Source of the DNA: an uncultured Pelagibacteraceae bacterium
GTDB lineage: Bacteria; Pseudomonadota; Alphaproteobacteria; Pelagibacterales; AG-422-B15
Assembly: GCA_902613805.1 (NCBI GenBank)
Contig: CACMIV010000002.1
Coordinates: forward strand, 186,001 to 250,000
Length of the DNA stretch: 64,000 bases
Reading direction: 5' to 3'
Part shown: one piece after another, positions 42,691 through 51,206 of the stretch
How the letters are laid out: every line of letters starts with the position of its first letter
How positions within the stretch are numbered: position 1 is the first letter of the stretch
Made by a program: the position numbers and the translations under genes
Notes under the pieces: generated by a model
What the model saw: only the letters and a program-made list of their open reading frames with translations
Database searches by the model: none
Told to the model about the DNA's origin: nothing

Positions 42691-43760
42691 TATTTATTTA
42701 CTAGCTTCCAAATTCCACTGTCTTCGTTATCAATGATAACATAGATTTCGCCAGCACTATTTGTTTCTACGTCGCGAACTCGACCAACTTTTTCAAACAA
42801 TGTAGTTTCATTTCTTGCTTTTTTACCGTCAAATTCGAGTGAAATTAATCTTTGAGCTTTTAAACTGGTCACCAAAATTTTGTTTTTTAATTCGGGAAAC
42901 AGGTCTCCTCCATAATACGTCATGTCGCTAACCGCAATTGATGGAATCCACGTATAAATTGGTTTTAAAAGTCCCTCTTTCCATGCACTTCCGTCACCAA
43001 TAATTGAACCGTCATAATCAATTCCTCCCCAAGCTACATCGGCCCAACCATAATTAGTACCTGCCTCTACTTTTCCAAAAAAATCACCTCCTTTCGGACC
43101 GTGATTTGTTATATATATTTCACTATCATTTGGATAAAACATTATGCCTTGAGGATTTCTAAGTCCTATCTGATAGATCTCGGGCAACCAGTCTTCCTTC
43201 ATTGAATATGGATTATCCATTGGTGCGGTTCCATCTTTATTAATTCGTATCATTTTTCCAAAGTAACTTGTTGGATCTTGCGCAACACTTCCGTAACCTC
43301 TCTCACCTATACTTGCGTACAATAAGTTATCTTTAAACATTAGCCTTGATCCCCAATGAATGTTGTTCCATGAAGAACCTGATTGGAAAATATTTTCAAT
43401 TTTACTAAAACTGTCATTTTCAATAAAACCTCGAGCTATTGACGTGCTGGTTTTATCATCTCCTCTGTCTTCTGTATAACTAACAAAAATCTCACCATCC
43501 TCGTAAATAATATCTAGCATTCCAGCTTGCCAATGCGGTTGAACAACTTTTAAATTATGAGGATAATTTTTTACTTCTTTTGTTGATAAATTAATTTTTA
43601 AAATTTCACCTGATTTTTGTGTAAGAAATAATTCTTTATCGTTAATAAAACTCATACCCCATGGCTTATTAAGGCCAGAGATTACTTTTTCTAATTTATA
43701 TTCTGATGCGTTTAAATTAAAAGTTAGAAAAAGGAATATTATTGAGGTAAAAAATTTCAT
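42690..43760 (-). CDS. PQQ-dependent soluble aldose/sorbosone dehydrogenase-like protein
   Basis: 356 residues with a signal peptide (1-18, ending L-N-A). Six-bladed propeller of the GSDH/YliI family: LNKPWGMSFIND at the first blade, HWQAGMLDIIYED (catalytic-His-type segment), NIHWGSRLMF, the EIYQIGLRNPQG motif, NHGPKGGDFFG and NYGWADVAWGG. These residues position PQQ and calcium in the characterised members. It oxidises sugars in the periplasm if PQQ is available; no pqq biosynthesis gene is in the window. It heads a minus-strand run with membrane proteins. Confidence 0.82.
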   Translation of the reverse strand: MKFFTSIIFLFLTFNLNASEYKLEKVISGLNKPWGMSFINDKELFLTQKSGEILKINLSTKEVKNYPHNLKVVQPHWQAGMLDIIYEDGEIFVSYTEDRGDDKTSTSIARGFIENDSFSKIENIFQSGSSWNNIHWGSRLMFKDNLLYASIGERGYGSVAQDPTSYFGKMIRINKDGTAPMDNPYSMKEDWLPEIYQIGLRNPQGIMFYPNDSEIYITNHGPKGGDFFGKVEAGTNYGWADVAWGGIDYDGSIIGDGSAWKEGLLKPIYTWIPSIAVSDMTYYGGDLFPELKNKILVTSLKAQRLISLEFDGKKARNETTLFEKVGRVRDVETNSAGEIYVIIDNEDSGIWKLVNK

Positions 43761-43765
43761 TATTA

Positions 43766-44149
43766 TTAATTTAATCTATTTACCGCGTGCTCTTCTAATT
43801 GCTCTTTTGTCACAAAGTTTAAAGAATTTAAATGACAACTTTCAAGGTGTACTTTTGGCGCTACGCCTGCGTCATATGCCTCTTTCCATCTCAAAGCACA
43901 AAGACACCAGCGATCGCCTTCTTTTAATCCAGGAAAATTGAATTCAGGCCTTGGCGTTGAGAGATCATTTCCTTTAGATTTACTAAATTCTAAAAAATCA
44001 TCAGTCATTACTGCGCAAACTACATGACTGCCATAATCGTGTTCGTCTGTATTGCAGAAACCATCTCTAAAATACCCAGTCATCGGATCATAGCAACAAG
44101 CTTCAATTTCATCACCGAATATGTTAGTCACCCTCTCTTTTTCAGACAT
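43766..44149 (-). CDS. DUF2237 family protein
   Basis: 127 residues matching the DUF2237 pattern throughout: N-x-F-G-x-x-x-x-x-C-x-x-x-P-x-T-G-Y-x-R-D-G-x-C near the N-terminus, H-x-V-C-A-x-M-T-x-x-F-L-x-F-S-x-x-x-G-N-D-L-S-T-P-x-P-x-x-x-F-P-G-L in the middle, then GDRWCLCALRWKEA and LESCH. Function unknown; five conserved cysteines suggest metal binding. Cytoplasmic. The membrane protein at 44159 lies nine bases upstream in the same direction. Confidence 0.85.
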   Translation of the reverse strand: MSEKERVTNIFGDEIEACCYDPMTGYFRDGFCNTDEHDYGSHVVCAVMTDDFLEFSKSKGNDLSTPRPEFNFPGLKEGDRWCLCALRWKEAYDAGVAPKVHLESCHLNSLNFVTKEQLEEHAVNRLN

Positions 44150-44158
44150 ACAAATTAC

Positions 44159-44374
44159 TTATACCAAAAGATATATATTACCAATTATAAACAAGGGAAT
44201 TTGAAGTCCAAAATTTGTTAATATTGCACGATCTGCCATCATATACCCTACCATTGTCCATCCAATCGCACCTGTTCCATGAACAAAAATATTTAAGGGA
44301 TAAATATTTAAATTAGTCAGTAAAATACCAACCAAGATAAAAAAAGTGCTAGCCCACTTAAGTTGATTAATCAT
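44159..44374 (-). CDS. Small two- or three-span membrane protein (DUF6552-like)
   Basis: 71 residues: two clear hydrophobic helices, then ADRAILTNFGLQIPLFIIGNIYL. The T-N-F-G-L-Q-x-P ending resembles small DUF6552-type membrane proteins of marine alphaproteobacteria. Function unknown. It precedes the DUF2237 gene on the same strand by nine bases. Confidence 0.65.
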   Translation of the reverse strand: MINQLKWASTFFILVGILLTNLNIYPLNIFVHGTGAIGWTMVGYMMADRAILTNFGLQIPLFIIGNIYLLV

Positions 44375-44469
44375 AATAATCCTTTCAAATAAATAGCTGA
44401 AAAATCTGCTTGATTTAAAAAGCTCTATAAAGTCTAATACTCAAATTATTTATAAATCTGGGAAAAACA

Positions 44470-45450
44470 ATGATTAAAACAAAAATTACTGAAATGTTTG
44501 ATATAGAACATCCTATTGTACAAGGCGGGATGCATTACGTTGGCTTTGCTGAAATGGCTGCCGCTGTTTCTAATGCAGGAGGCTTAGGAATAATAACCGG
44601 TCTTACTCAAGCCAGTCCAAAAGATCTTGCAAACGAAATAGCTCGTTGCAAAGATATGACTGACAAACCAATTGGTGTTAATTTGACTTTTCTTCCAGGT
44701 TTTGCAAACCCAGATTATCCTGGTTATATAGAGTCAATTGTAAAAGGCGGTGTAAAAATTGTAGAAACAGCAGGAAGAAGTCCTGAAAAATTTATGCCAC
44801 TTCTTAAAGATGCTGGAATAAAAGTAATACATAAGTGTACGTCTGTTAGACATGCTCTAAAAGCAGAAAAAATTGGATGTGACGCAGCAAGTGTCGACGG
44901 TTTTGAATGCGGCGGCCACCCAGGTGAAGATGATATTCCTAATATGATACTCTTACCTCGTGCATTTGAAGAATTAAAAATTCCATTTATTGCATCTGGT
45001 GGAATGGGTAATGGTCAACAATTAGTTGCGGCTCTTGCGATGGGAGCAGAAGGAGTAAATATGGGCACCCGTTTTATTGCTACAAAGGAAGCTCCCGTTC
45101 ATCAAAATGTAAAAGAAGCTCTAGTCAATGCAAGTGAGCTTGATACCGAACTTATTATGAGACCTCTGAGAAATACTGAAAGAGTACTAAAAAATGATGC
45201 GGTTACTCGAATACTTGAAAAAGAAAAATCTCTTGGAGCTGATATTCAGATTCAAGATATATTCGGTGAAGTTGCGGGTGTTTATCCAAAAATTATGCAA
45301 GAGGGTACTATGGATGCAGGGGCTTGGAGTTGTGGAATGGTCGCTGGACTTATTCACGATATACCGACATGCAAAGAATTAATTGATAGAGTAATCAGTG
45401 AGGCTGAAGAAATAATTAATAACAGACTTAGTAAACTTAAGACTGCTTAG
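44470..45450 (+). CDS. Nitronate monooxygenase / FabK-like FMN enzyme
   Basis: 326 residues, TIM-barrel flavoprotein. HPIVQGGMHYVGFAEMAAAVSNAGGLG at the start, PIGVNLTFLP, IHKCTSVRHALKAEKIGCDA, the GFECGGHPGEDD signature and ASGGMGNGQQLVAALAMGAEGVNMGTRF for FMN phosphate binding place it in the NMO/2-nitropropane dioxygenase family. Members detoxify nitronates such as propionate-3-nitronate; others are enoyl-ACP reductases. The next gene is convergent, overlapping by 14 bp; neighbours suggest acyl metabolism. Confidence 0.85.
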   Translation: MIKTKITEMFDIEHPIVQGGMHYVGFAEMAAAVSNAGGLGIITGLTQASPKDLANEIARCKDMTDKPIGVNLTFLPGFANPDYPGYIESIVKGGVKIVETAGRSPEKFMPLLKDAGIKVIHKCTSVRHALKAEKIGCDAASVDGFECGGHPGEDDIPNMILLPRAFEELKIPFIASGGMGNGQQLVAALAMGAEGVNMGTRFIATKEAPVHQNVKEALVNASELDTELIMRPLRNTERVLKNDAVTRILEKEKSLGADIQIQDIFGEVAGVYPKIMQEGTMDAGAWSCGMVAGLIHDIPTCKELIDRVISEAEEIINNRLSKLKTA

Positions 45451-46264
45451 TAACCTTTTTTCTTGTTCCGGGCCGAGGTGGTGTTTCTGCACCGCCAGCA
45501 AAACATTGTGCAATTGACATCCAATCGTTTGCTATATCGCCTGATACATTCAAGTTAACATCTTCAATATTTCTTACTTGTGTAACGACTTGACAAAATT
45601 CTTCAGCCTTTCCTGATATTTTATTTTCATTAGACGGATTATTAAATTCCCAAACTTCACCAGATGGTGCAGTTAATTCTAATCTTGGAGTTTCTTCAGG
45701 AAGTTCTCTTTTATTTATGGTAAAACAATATTTAAATGTATTATTTCCAATAACAACTATGTTTTTAATACGATCCTCGTTAATTCTATCTACACCAAGC
45801 GTATCATATAACTCTTGAGCATGAGCCCATGTCTCCATGTGTCTTGCACTTATAGAAGATCTTGCGCTCATATCTGGACCCATCCATTTAACTCTCTTTT
45901 TTGGGTCAGCTGCCGCAAATCGTTCAGTCATCTTCTCGTAATATGATTTCCAAGTATCTAATAATTCTCTTCCTTTAATTCCCTTAGTTATAGTTTCTTC
46001 AAACTGGTTCATCGTTGAACCTTTACCAAGCATTTCAAGTGCACTGTTTGCAAAGTTTTTCCAATCATCTCCATCTTGAAGGGATAAATCTGCAGCATAA
46101 TTCCATACATGAAGGTGCCCGATAACGTTGTTAAAGTTCCAGCCTTTAAACTGAGTTTTTTCTTCATAATCGCTATCACTTAAAGATAATAATAGTTTGT
46201 ATACTGCATTGCTTTCATCACAAAAATCATAAGCTTGTTGTAATTCTAAATTTTGATCTGTCAT
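45437..46264 (-). CDS. TIGR03084 family protein (DinB-like fold)
   Basis: 275 residues from the ATG at 46264, which overlaps the upstream hydratase stop as ATGA; a start nine bases earlier is less likely. The WNFNNVIGHLHVWNYAADLSL segment (metal-binding His of DinB/mycothiol-transferase-like proteins) and the SISARHMETWAHAQELYD block with two further His match TIGR03084. That family is common in marine alphaproteobacteria and of unknown reaction; a thiol- or metal-dependent isomerase/transferase role is inferred. The C-terminal third resembles an SCP2-like domain. Confidence 0.8.
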   Translation of the reverse strand: MTDQNLELQQAYDFCDESNAVYKLLLSLSDSDYEEKTQFKGWNFNNVIGHLHVWNYAADLSLQDGDDWKNFANSALEMLGKGSTMNQFEETITKGIKGRELLDTWKSYYEKMTERFAAADPKKRVKWMGPDMSARSSISARHMETWAHAQELYDTLGVDRINEDRIKNIVVIGNNTFKYCFTINKRELPEETPRLELTAPSGEVWEFNNPSNENKISGKAEEFCQVVTQVRNIEDVNLNVSGDIANDWMSIAQCFAGGAETPPRPGTRKKVTKQS

Positions 46265-47067
46265 TTTGACCATTTCGGTTTACGTTTCTCAATAAAAGAT
46301 GCGATGCCTTCTCTACCTTCATCGCTTAACATGCGTTCAGCAAAACCTTTTGCAGCAAAATCTATCATTTCACTTCTCTCTAGATGTCTTGTTGCTAAGA
46401 CAATTTCTTTTGTAATTGCATTTGCTCCAGGAGCACAATTCATAACTCCTTTGATTATATCAGACTCAATATTTTTTAAATCATTAGCATCCTTTGCTAT
46501 AAAATCTGCTAATCCCATTTCGAACGCTTCTTTTCCAGTGAACCTTGCTGCTGTAAGCATAATGCGTCTTGCTTTAGCTAAACCAATTCTTTGTGCAACA
46601 AAAGGAGCAATTTGCGCAGGAGGTATTCCTAGAGTAGTTTCTGTTAAAGCAAATTTACAATCTTCAGTCACTACCACAATATCTCCAGCACAAAGCATTC
46701 CAAGACCGCCAGCCATCGCAGCACCTTCAGCTAGCATAACAACTGGCTTTGGATAGGAGTTTATCATATCAAAAAACGCACCTGTTAAAGCACTGGCCTC
46801 TTCAACGTCTTTCATGCCCTGTTCGCCACCTTGAAAACCAGTTTTGAACATTTTTAAATCTCCACCCGCACAAAATATTCCTCCTTCTCCTCTCATGGTA
46901 ACGCCTCTCACACCCAAGTCATCTCGTGCTGCATCAAAAATATTTTTAATATCATCAGTTAATTCGCCAGTTAATGCATTTCTTTTTTCTGGTTGATTGA
47001 ATGAAATCCTTAACCATTCATTTTCTATATTTACTTTACAGGCTTTTGTTTCTGGTAATGTAGTCAT
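46261..47067 (-). CDS. Enoyl-CoA hydratase/isomerase family protein
   Basis: 268 residues, crotonase fold. FNQPEKRNAL near the N-terminus, the first oxyanion-hole strand GGIFCAGGDLKMF (about 64-76) and the second AEGAAMAGGLGMLCAGDIVV (about 113-132) are intact. At the usual catalytic acid position it has ETTLGIPPAQIAPFV, as in various hydratases. It lies in an operon with the TIGR03084 gene (overlap 4 bp) and next to an FAD monooxygenase, so it probably belongs to a degradative acyl-CoA pathway; substrate unknown. Confidence 0.85.
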   Translation of the reverse strand: MTTLPETKACKVNIENEWLRISFNQPEKRNALTGELTDDIKNIFDAARDDLGVRGVTMRGEGGIFCAGGDLKMFKTGFQGGEQGMKDVEEASALTGAFFDMINSYPKPVVMLAEGAAMAGGLGMLCAGDIVVVTEDCKFALTETTLGIPPAQIAPFVAQRIGLAKARRIMLTAARFTGKEAFEMGLADFIAKDANDLKNIESDIIKGVMNCAPGANAITKEIVLATRHLERSEMIDFAAKGFAERMLSDEGREGIASFIEKRKPKWSK

Positions 47068-47069
47068 AT

Positions 47070-48200
47070 TTATAAATTGTTAATAATTCTCAATGGTTCG
47101 TAATTATAAATGTTCCTCGTTCTACGCATAGCAATATCTGTATTTTTTAACATAAAATTTCTTAGTGATTTCAAAATTGGGTTTCCTAAATGATTTATAT
47201 ATCCTTGATACCTTGAAGATCTTTTAATTGCATTAGTCCTACCCACCCTCAATTTCTCATAATTATTTCTTATAAAATTAAAATCGTCAGATTTGTTTAC
47301 TAAATTTCCGAATATGAATGCATCTTCCAGTGCCATTGCGCCGCCTTGACCCAAAAACGGCATCATCGGGTGTGCCGAGTCTCCCAATAAAGTTATGTTA
47401 CCACTGGAAAAGGAATTAAGTGATTTTCGGTCAAATAAACCCCATTTATAAACTTTATTTGAAGATTGAAATAATGATTTAATGAAACTTCCATAGGATG
47501 AGAAATCTTCCAATAAATCCTCATGACTTCCCTCTTCTCTCCAACTTTCATTATTTTTTATTTTGCTTTTTTTTACTGCAATAAAACTAGTTTCAAGTTT
47601 TTCATTAACGGGGTAACAGACGATATGGCTATTCTTACCAAGATATATATTTATCCTTTTGCTATCGGACGAACCAATACCTCTCCAGGCAGTATAGCCT
47701 GAAAAAGTAATTTTATCTTTTTTGATTTTATTTGTTCTAATTAGTGATTTTATCCCATCGCAGCCTGCAATGTAGTCGACACTTATATTTTCCTGATTTT
47801 TGAAAACTAATTCTTTTTCTTTTATTATATCTAACAACTCATGATTAAATTTTATTTCTCCACCTAGATTAATAAATTTCTCATACAGTTTATTTATTAA
47901 GACTTTTCTATTTGATGTAATTACTTCTCCAAATTCATTGATATTAACTTTTTTTATGACTTTCCCTTGATCATCTCTCCAGGCAATATCTAATGGAGAG
48001 CAAGACTCTGCTCTAACAGCATCTAAAATATCAATTTCATCTAGTATTTTACAAGCATTTGGAGTTAATGATATGCCTGCCCCATGTTCACTTAGTGCGT
48101 TTGATCTTTCAAAAATTATACATTCTTTTCCAGATCCCTTTAGAACACAACCCAAAGTAAGACCAGATATGCCTCCACCAATTATACCAATTTTTTTCAC
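47070..48200 (-). CDS. FAD-dependent aromatic-type monooxygenase
   Basis: 376 residues. N-terminal GIIGGGISGLTLG dinucleotide-binding fold, the A-G-C-D-G-x-x-S-x-x-R (DG-type) motif as IAGCDGIKSLIR, and a C-terminal GDSAHPMMPFLGQGGAMALEDA that binds the FAD ribityl chain. These three place it among group A flavin monooxygenases (salicylate or 6-hydroxynicotinate hydroxylase-like). It hydroxylates an aromatic or related substrate with NAD(P)H and oxygen. It overlaps thiN by one base and is three bases from the hydratase gene. Confidence 0.85.
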   Translation of the reverse strand: MKKIGIIGGGISGLTLGCVLKGSGKECIIFERSNALSEHGAGISLTPNACKILDEIDILDAVRAESCSPLDIAWRDDQGKVIKKVNINEFGEVITSNRKVLINKLYEKFINLGGEIKFNHELLDIIKEKELVFKNQENISVDYIAGCDGIKSLIRTNKIKKDKITFSGYTAWRGIGSSDSKRINIYLGKNSHIVCYPVNEKLETSFIAVKKSKIKNNESWREEGSHEDLLEDFSSYGSFIKSLFQSSNKVYKWGLFDRKSLNSFSSGNITLLGDSAHPMMPFLGQGGAMALEDAFIFGNLVNKSDDFNFIRNNYEKLRVGRTNAIKRSSRYQGYINHLGNPILKSLRNFMLKNTDIAMRRTRNIYNYEPLRIINNL

Positions 48201-48811
48201 TACTTAATCCCTACAAAAACAATAATTGTACTTTCAGCTTTCACTGTAAAGCTATCTCCATTCACTTCGTTACTTATGCCATGAGAAAAAGATTTCAATT
48301 TTTCGTTATTCAAATCATATTTTAATCCTCTTGTTGAAATTTTATTATCTGACGACAATGAAATAATAGATACTGGCTCATTACGAGCGTTTATTTTTGT
48401 ATTTTCTCTCACAAAGATTATTCGATAAAAACTTGTTATCAGTTCAATTTGCAAAATATCTGAGTAAGTGCTGGCTATTAGAACATTTGCCATTGAATGA
48501 TCTTCCCTCAAACCAGTACTTCCTAATATCACAACTTTTTTAATACTATTCTCCTTACAATAATCTAACGATTTTTCTAAATCAGTCTTGTTCTGATCGG
48601 ATAATTCAACAACTTCTATTTTACTATCAAGATCATCAATTGCAGCGGAGTCAAGATCACCTAAAATTAGGTTAGGTTGAACTCCTAATTCTTTTAAATT
48701 TTCTGATTTAGCATCAATACTAATAAAGTAATCGTTACTATCTATTATCTTTTTAACATAATCAGTTTTTGAAACTTTTCCGTTTGCAATTAAGACAGCG
48801 CTCTTTATCAA
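48200..48811 (-). CDS. thiN: Thiamine diphosphokinase
   Basis: 203 residues. The TPK catalytic motifs are present: NLILGDLDS near residue 47 and DQNKTDLEKSLDYC near residue 73, then LGSTGLREDHSMANV, whose Arg-Glu-Asp-His contacts ATP. A C-terminal beta-sandwich includes LSSDNKISTRGLKYDL for thiamine binding. It pyrophosphorylates thiamine to thiamine diphosphate with ATP. Placed between a Liv-type binding protein gene and the flavin monooxygenase. A link between the binding proteins and a thiamine-like ligand is only a guess. Confidence 0.88.
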   Translation of the reverse strand: MIKSAVLIANGKVSKTDYVKKIIDSNDYFISIDAKSENLKELGVQPNLILGDLDSAAIDDLDSKIEVVELSDQNKTDLEKSLDYCKENSIKKVVILGSTGLREDHSMANVLIASTYSDILQIELITSFYRIIFVRENTKINARNEPVSIISLSSDNKISTRGLKYDLNNEKLKSFSHGISNEVNGDSFTVKAESTIIVFVGIK

Positions 48812-48824
48812 GTTTATACCGTAA

Positions 48825-49982
48825 TTAATAATTAATTGGTCCAGAGATTACTTCAAATCTCTCATTTTGAACTTGAAAGAAATAAGAAATATTGCTTCCT
48901 TGTCTTTGATCTGGATTAAATGTTACTGAGCCAAGTTTTAATGGATCCTCGTAATCTTTAAGAGTTTCCATTGCCTCAACAAAGCTATCAACTGTTAAAT
49001 CTTTTCCTGCTCTTTCGATAGCTTCAACAACTATATCAGCAAAAATATATCCATAGATGGCTCCCGTATTAGGATCTGTTGCATAAATCGATTTAAATTT
49101 ATCCCACCATTTTTTTTCAATTTCATTAGCCGTATCGTAATAAGGAAATACGACAGAATTTAAACAGTAAAGTCCATTCATTACTCCATTCGGTTGCTCT
49201 GCCACAACTGTGTAATAGCTTGCTGAAGTTGTCACAAAATCAACATCTGTCCAATTTATTTCCTTTGCTTTCATAAATGGCAATATGGTTGTTCGAACAA
49301 TTGTCCCCATGGCTACTAAATCACATCCTGCATTATTGAGTTTTTTTATTTGAGCAGTGAAGTCAGTATCTGTAGGCTTTGCTGACGCACTCTCAACTAA
49401 TGTCATATTCATTGCTGCAAGTTGATCATCCACAGCATCAACAATTTCCTGTCCAAAATCAGTATCTTCATACAAAACACATACTGACTTTCGATTGTTA
49501 TTTTCAATAAGATATTTCAATCCAGTTCTGATCTGATCATAATATGTTGAACCAGATGTAAACTTCAAACGATCATAGGGTTCAAACATTGATCGTGCAG
49601 CTGTAAGAGGAAATAAACTTGGAATATTCATTGCTAGTTGATCAGACATTACTGCATTATTCATTGGCGTACCAAGAGAGCCTAACATAAAGGCAATTTT
49701 ATCTTTTCTTAGCAGTTTATTAGCCGCTTGCACCGCTCTTGGGACAGTGTATTGATGGTCTTCAACAATAAATTTTATTGTTCTGCCGTGAGCTCCGCCT
49801 GCTTGATTAAATTCATCGATTCTCATGTTTGCACCGTCAACACTTTGTTTTCCAATCATAGAGGCAGGTCCACTTAGATCAGTATGCATTCCAATTAAGA
49901 TCTCGTCTTCTGTAATCCCTTGGTCGGCAAACGATAAGCTAGAGACAAATAATGAAAGAAATAAATAAACAAAAATTTTCAT
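48825..49982 (-). CDS. Liv-type periplasmic binding protein (downstream copy)
   Basis: 385 residues with a signal peptide (1-19, ending S-F-A). Peripla_BP_6 fold: EILIGMHTDLSGPASMIGKQSVDGANMRIDE at the N-terminus and LRKDKIAFMLGSLGTPMNNAVM. Very like the next upstream protein, so a tandem duplication. The ligand is unknown; this branch (often annotated branched-chain amino acid binding) contains binders of many amides and acids. With LivF nearby and livHMG at 36.7-39.4 kb it could complete one or two transporters. Confidence 0.88.
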   Translation of the reverse strand: MKIFVYLFLSLFVSSLSFADQGITEDEILIGMHTDLSGPASMIGKQSVDGANMRIDEFNQAGGAHGRTIKFIVEDHQYTVPRAVQAANKLLRKDKIAFMLGSLGTPMNNAVMSDQLAMNIPSLFPLTAARSMFEPYDRLKFTSGSTYYDQIRTGLKYLIENNNRKSVCVLYEDTDFGQEIVDAVDDQLAAMNMTLVESASAKPTDTDFTAQIKKLNNAGCDLVAMGTIVRTTILPFMKAKEINWTDVDFVTTSASYYTVVAEQPNGVMNGLYCLNSVVFPYYDTANEIEKKWWDKFKSIYATDPNTGAIYGYIFADIVVEAIERAGKDLTVDSFVEAMETLKDYEDPLKLGSVTFNPDQRQGSNISYFFQVQNERFEVISGPINY

Positions 49983-51158
49983 TTAGTATGTATATTCTTT
50001 ATTATCTGTTTGGATAAAAGTTCCATTTTGTACTTCAAATAAATAAGCAACATTTGCACCTAAATGTTTTTCTGGTGACCAAGAAAGTGTTGTGTCGCCA
50101 AAAGGTATTTTATAATCATTTATGCTTTCTAATGCATTTAGAAAACTATCTGTTGTTAAGTCACGGCCAGCAATTTCTAATGCTCTAGCAGTTATATCCA
50201 TGTACATATAACCATAAGCTGAGCCTATATTTGGTAAGTTGCCAAAAGTCGACTCGTAGGTATCAATCCAATCACAGATTTCAGGATTACAATTTGCTTT
50301 ACTTGGAGTATCAAATTGAGCAAATGTATAAAATCCATCTGTAACTCCATCAGGTTGCGATGCTATAACAGGGTGAAAACTTGCAACCTGTCCAAAAAAT
50401 AACGCGTCCCATTTCATTTGTCTTGCTTTCGTGTAACCAAGAATTGTGTCTTTAACAATTGTACCCATTGCAACAGCTTCACAACCTGCATTTTTTAATT
50501 TTGTAATCTGAGAGGTTAAGTCAGTGTCAGTTGGTTTATTGGTCGCTTTTTCATGCAACTCTAAACCCATTTCACTGAGTTGGTCTACAGTAGCTTCAAA
50601 TGTTTCTTGTCCAAAATCATTATCTTGATAAAGAACACAAATTTTGTTTTTACCTCTCTCATTGATTGCCCACTTAACCCCAGCTCTAATTTGATCGTAA
50701 TAACTCGATAGAGCTCCAAATTTCAAACGATGCAAAGGATCAGTCATTGATCTTGCTGATGAAAGAGGAAACAGATTTGGTATATCTTTTTTTTCTTGAG
50801 CTTCGAACACAGCGTTGTTCATAGGAGTGCCTAAACTTGCAACCATCAAAAAAATCTTATCTTTATTTAAAAGCTTGTTAGCTGCCTGGACCGCACGAGG
50901 AACTTGGTATTGATGATCTTCTGCGATAATTTTTAACATTCTTCCGTGAATGCCTCCTGCCTTATTAATTTCATCAATTCTCATTTGAACACCTTCAACG
51001 GAATATTTTCCAAATGAAGAGACTGGCCCACTTATATCTGTATGCATGCCAAGAATGATTTCATTGTCTGATACACCTTGAGAATAAGAATTGTGGCCAA
51101 AAGTTAATAATAGTGCCAATAAAATTGCAAAAATTGAAAATCGCTTACTTATCATCAT
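49983..51158 (-). CDS. Liv-type periplasmic binding protein (upstream copy)
   Basis: 391 residues with a signal peptide (1-26, ending S-Y-S). Paralogue of the following gene along its whole length (GMHTDISGPVSSFGKYSVEG, PRAVQAANKLLNKDKI, SLGTPMNNAVF, DNDFGQETFEATVDQL). A differing binding region near VTDGFYTFAQFDTPSKANCN contains an extra Cys pair (Cys near 293 and 298). The two copies are one base apart; different ligand preferences would explain keeping both. SD: AGGACG region before the ATG at 51158. Confidence 0.88.
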   Translation of the reverse strand: MMISKRFSIFAILLALLLTFGHNSYSQGVSDNEIILGMHTDISGPVSSFGKYSVEGVQMRIDEINKAGGIHGRMLKIIAEDHQYQVPRAVQAANKLLNKDKIFLMVASLGTPMNNAVFEAQEKKDIPNLFPLSSARSMTDPLHRLKFGALSSYYDQIRAGVKWAINERGKNKICVLYQDNDFGQETFEATVDQLSEMGLELHEKATNKPTDTDLTSQITKLKNAGCEAVAMGTIVKDTILGYTKARQMKWDALFFGQVASFHPVIASQPDGVTDGFYTFAQFDTPSKANCNPEICDWIDTYESTFGNLPNIGSAYGYMYMDITARALEIAGRDLTTDSFLNALESINDYKIPFGDTTLSWSPEKHLGANVAYLFEVQNGTFIQTDNKEYTY

Positions 51159-51206
51159 TCGTCCTCTTGAATTTAAAAGGAAATCTTATTATTTCACAGA
51201 GGAAAA

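Noticed and set aside
46253..46756. 167-codon plus-strand frame
   Set aside because: Exactly antisense to the well-supported enoyl-CoA hydratase, no ribosome site, low-complexity Ser/Ala-rich translation.
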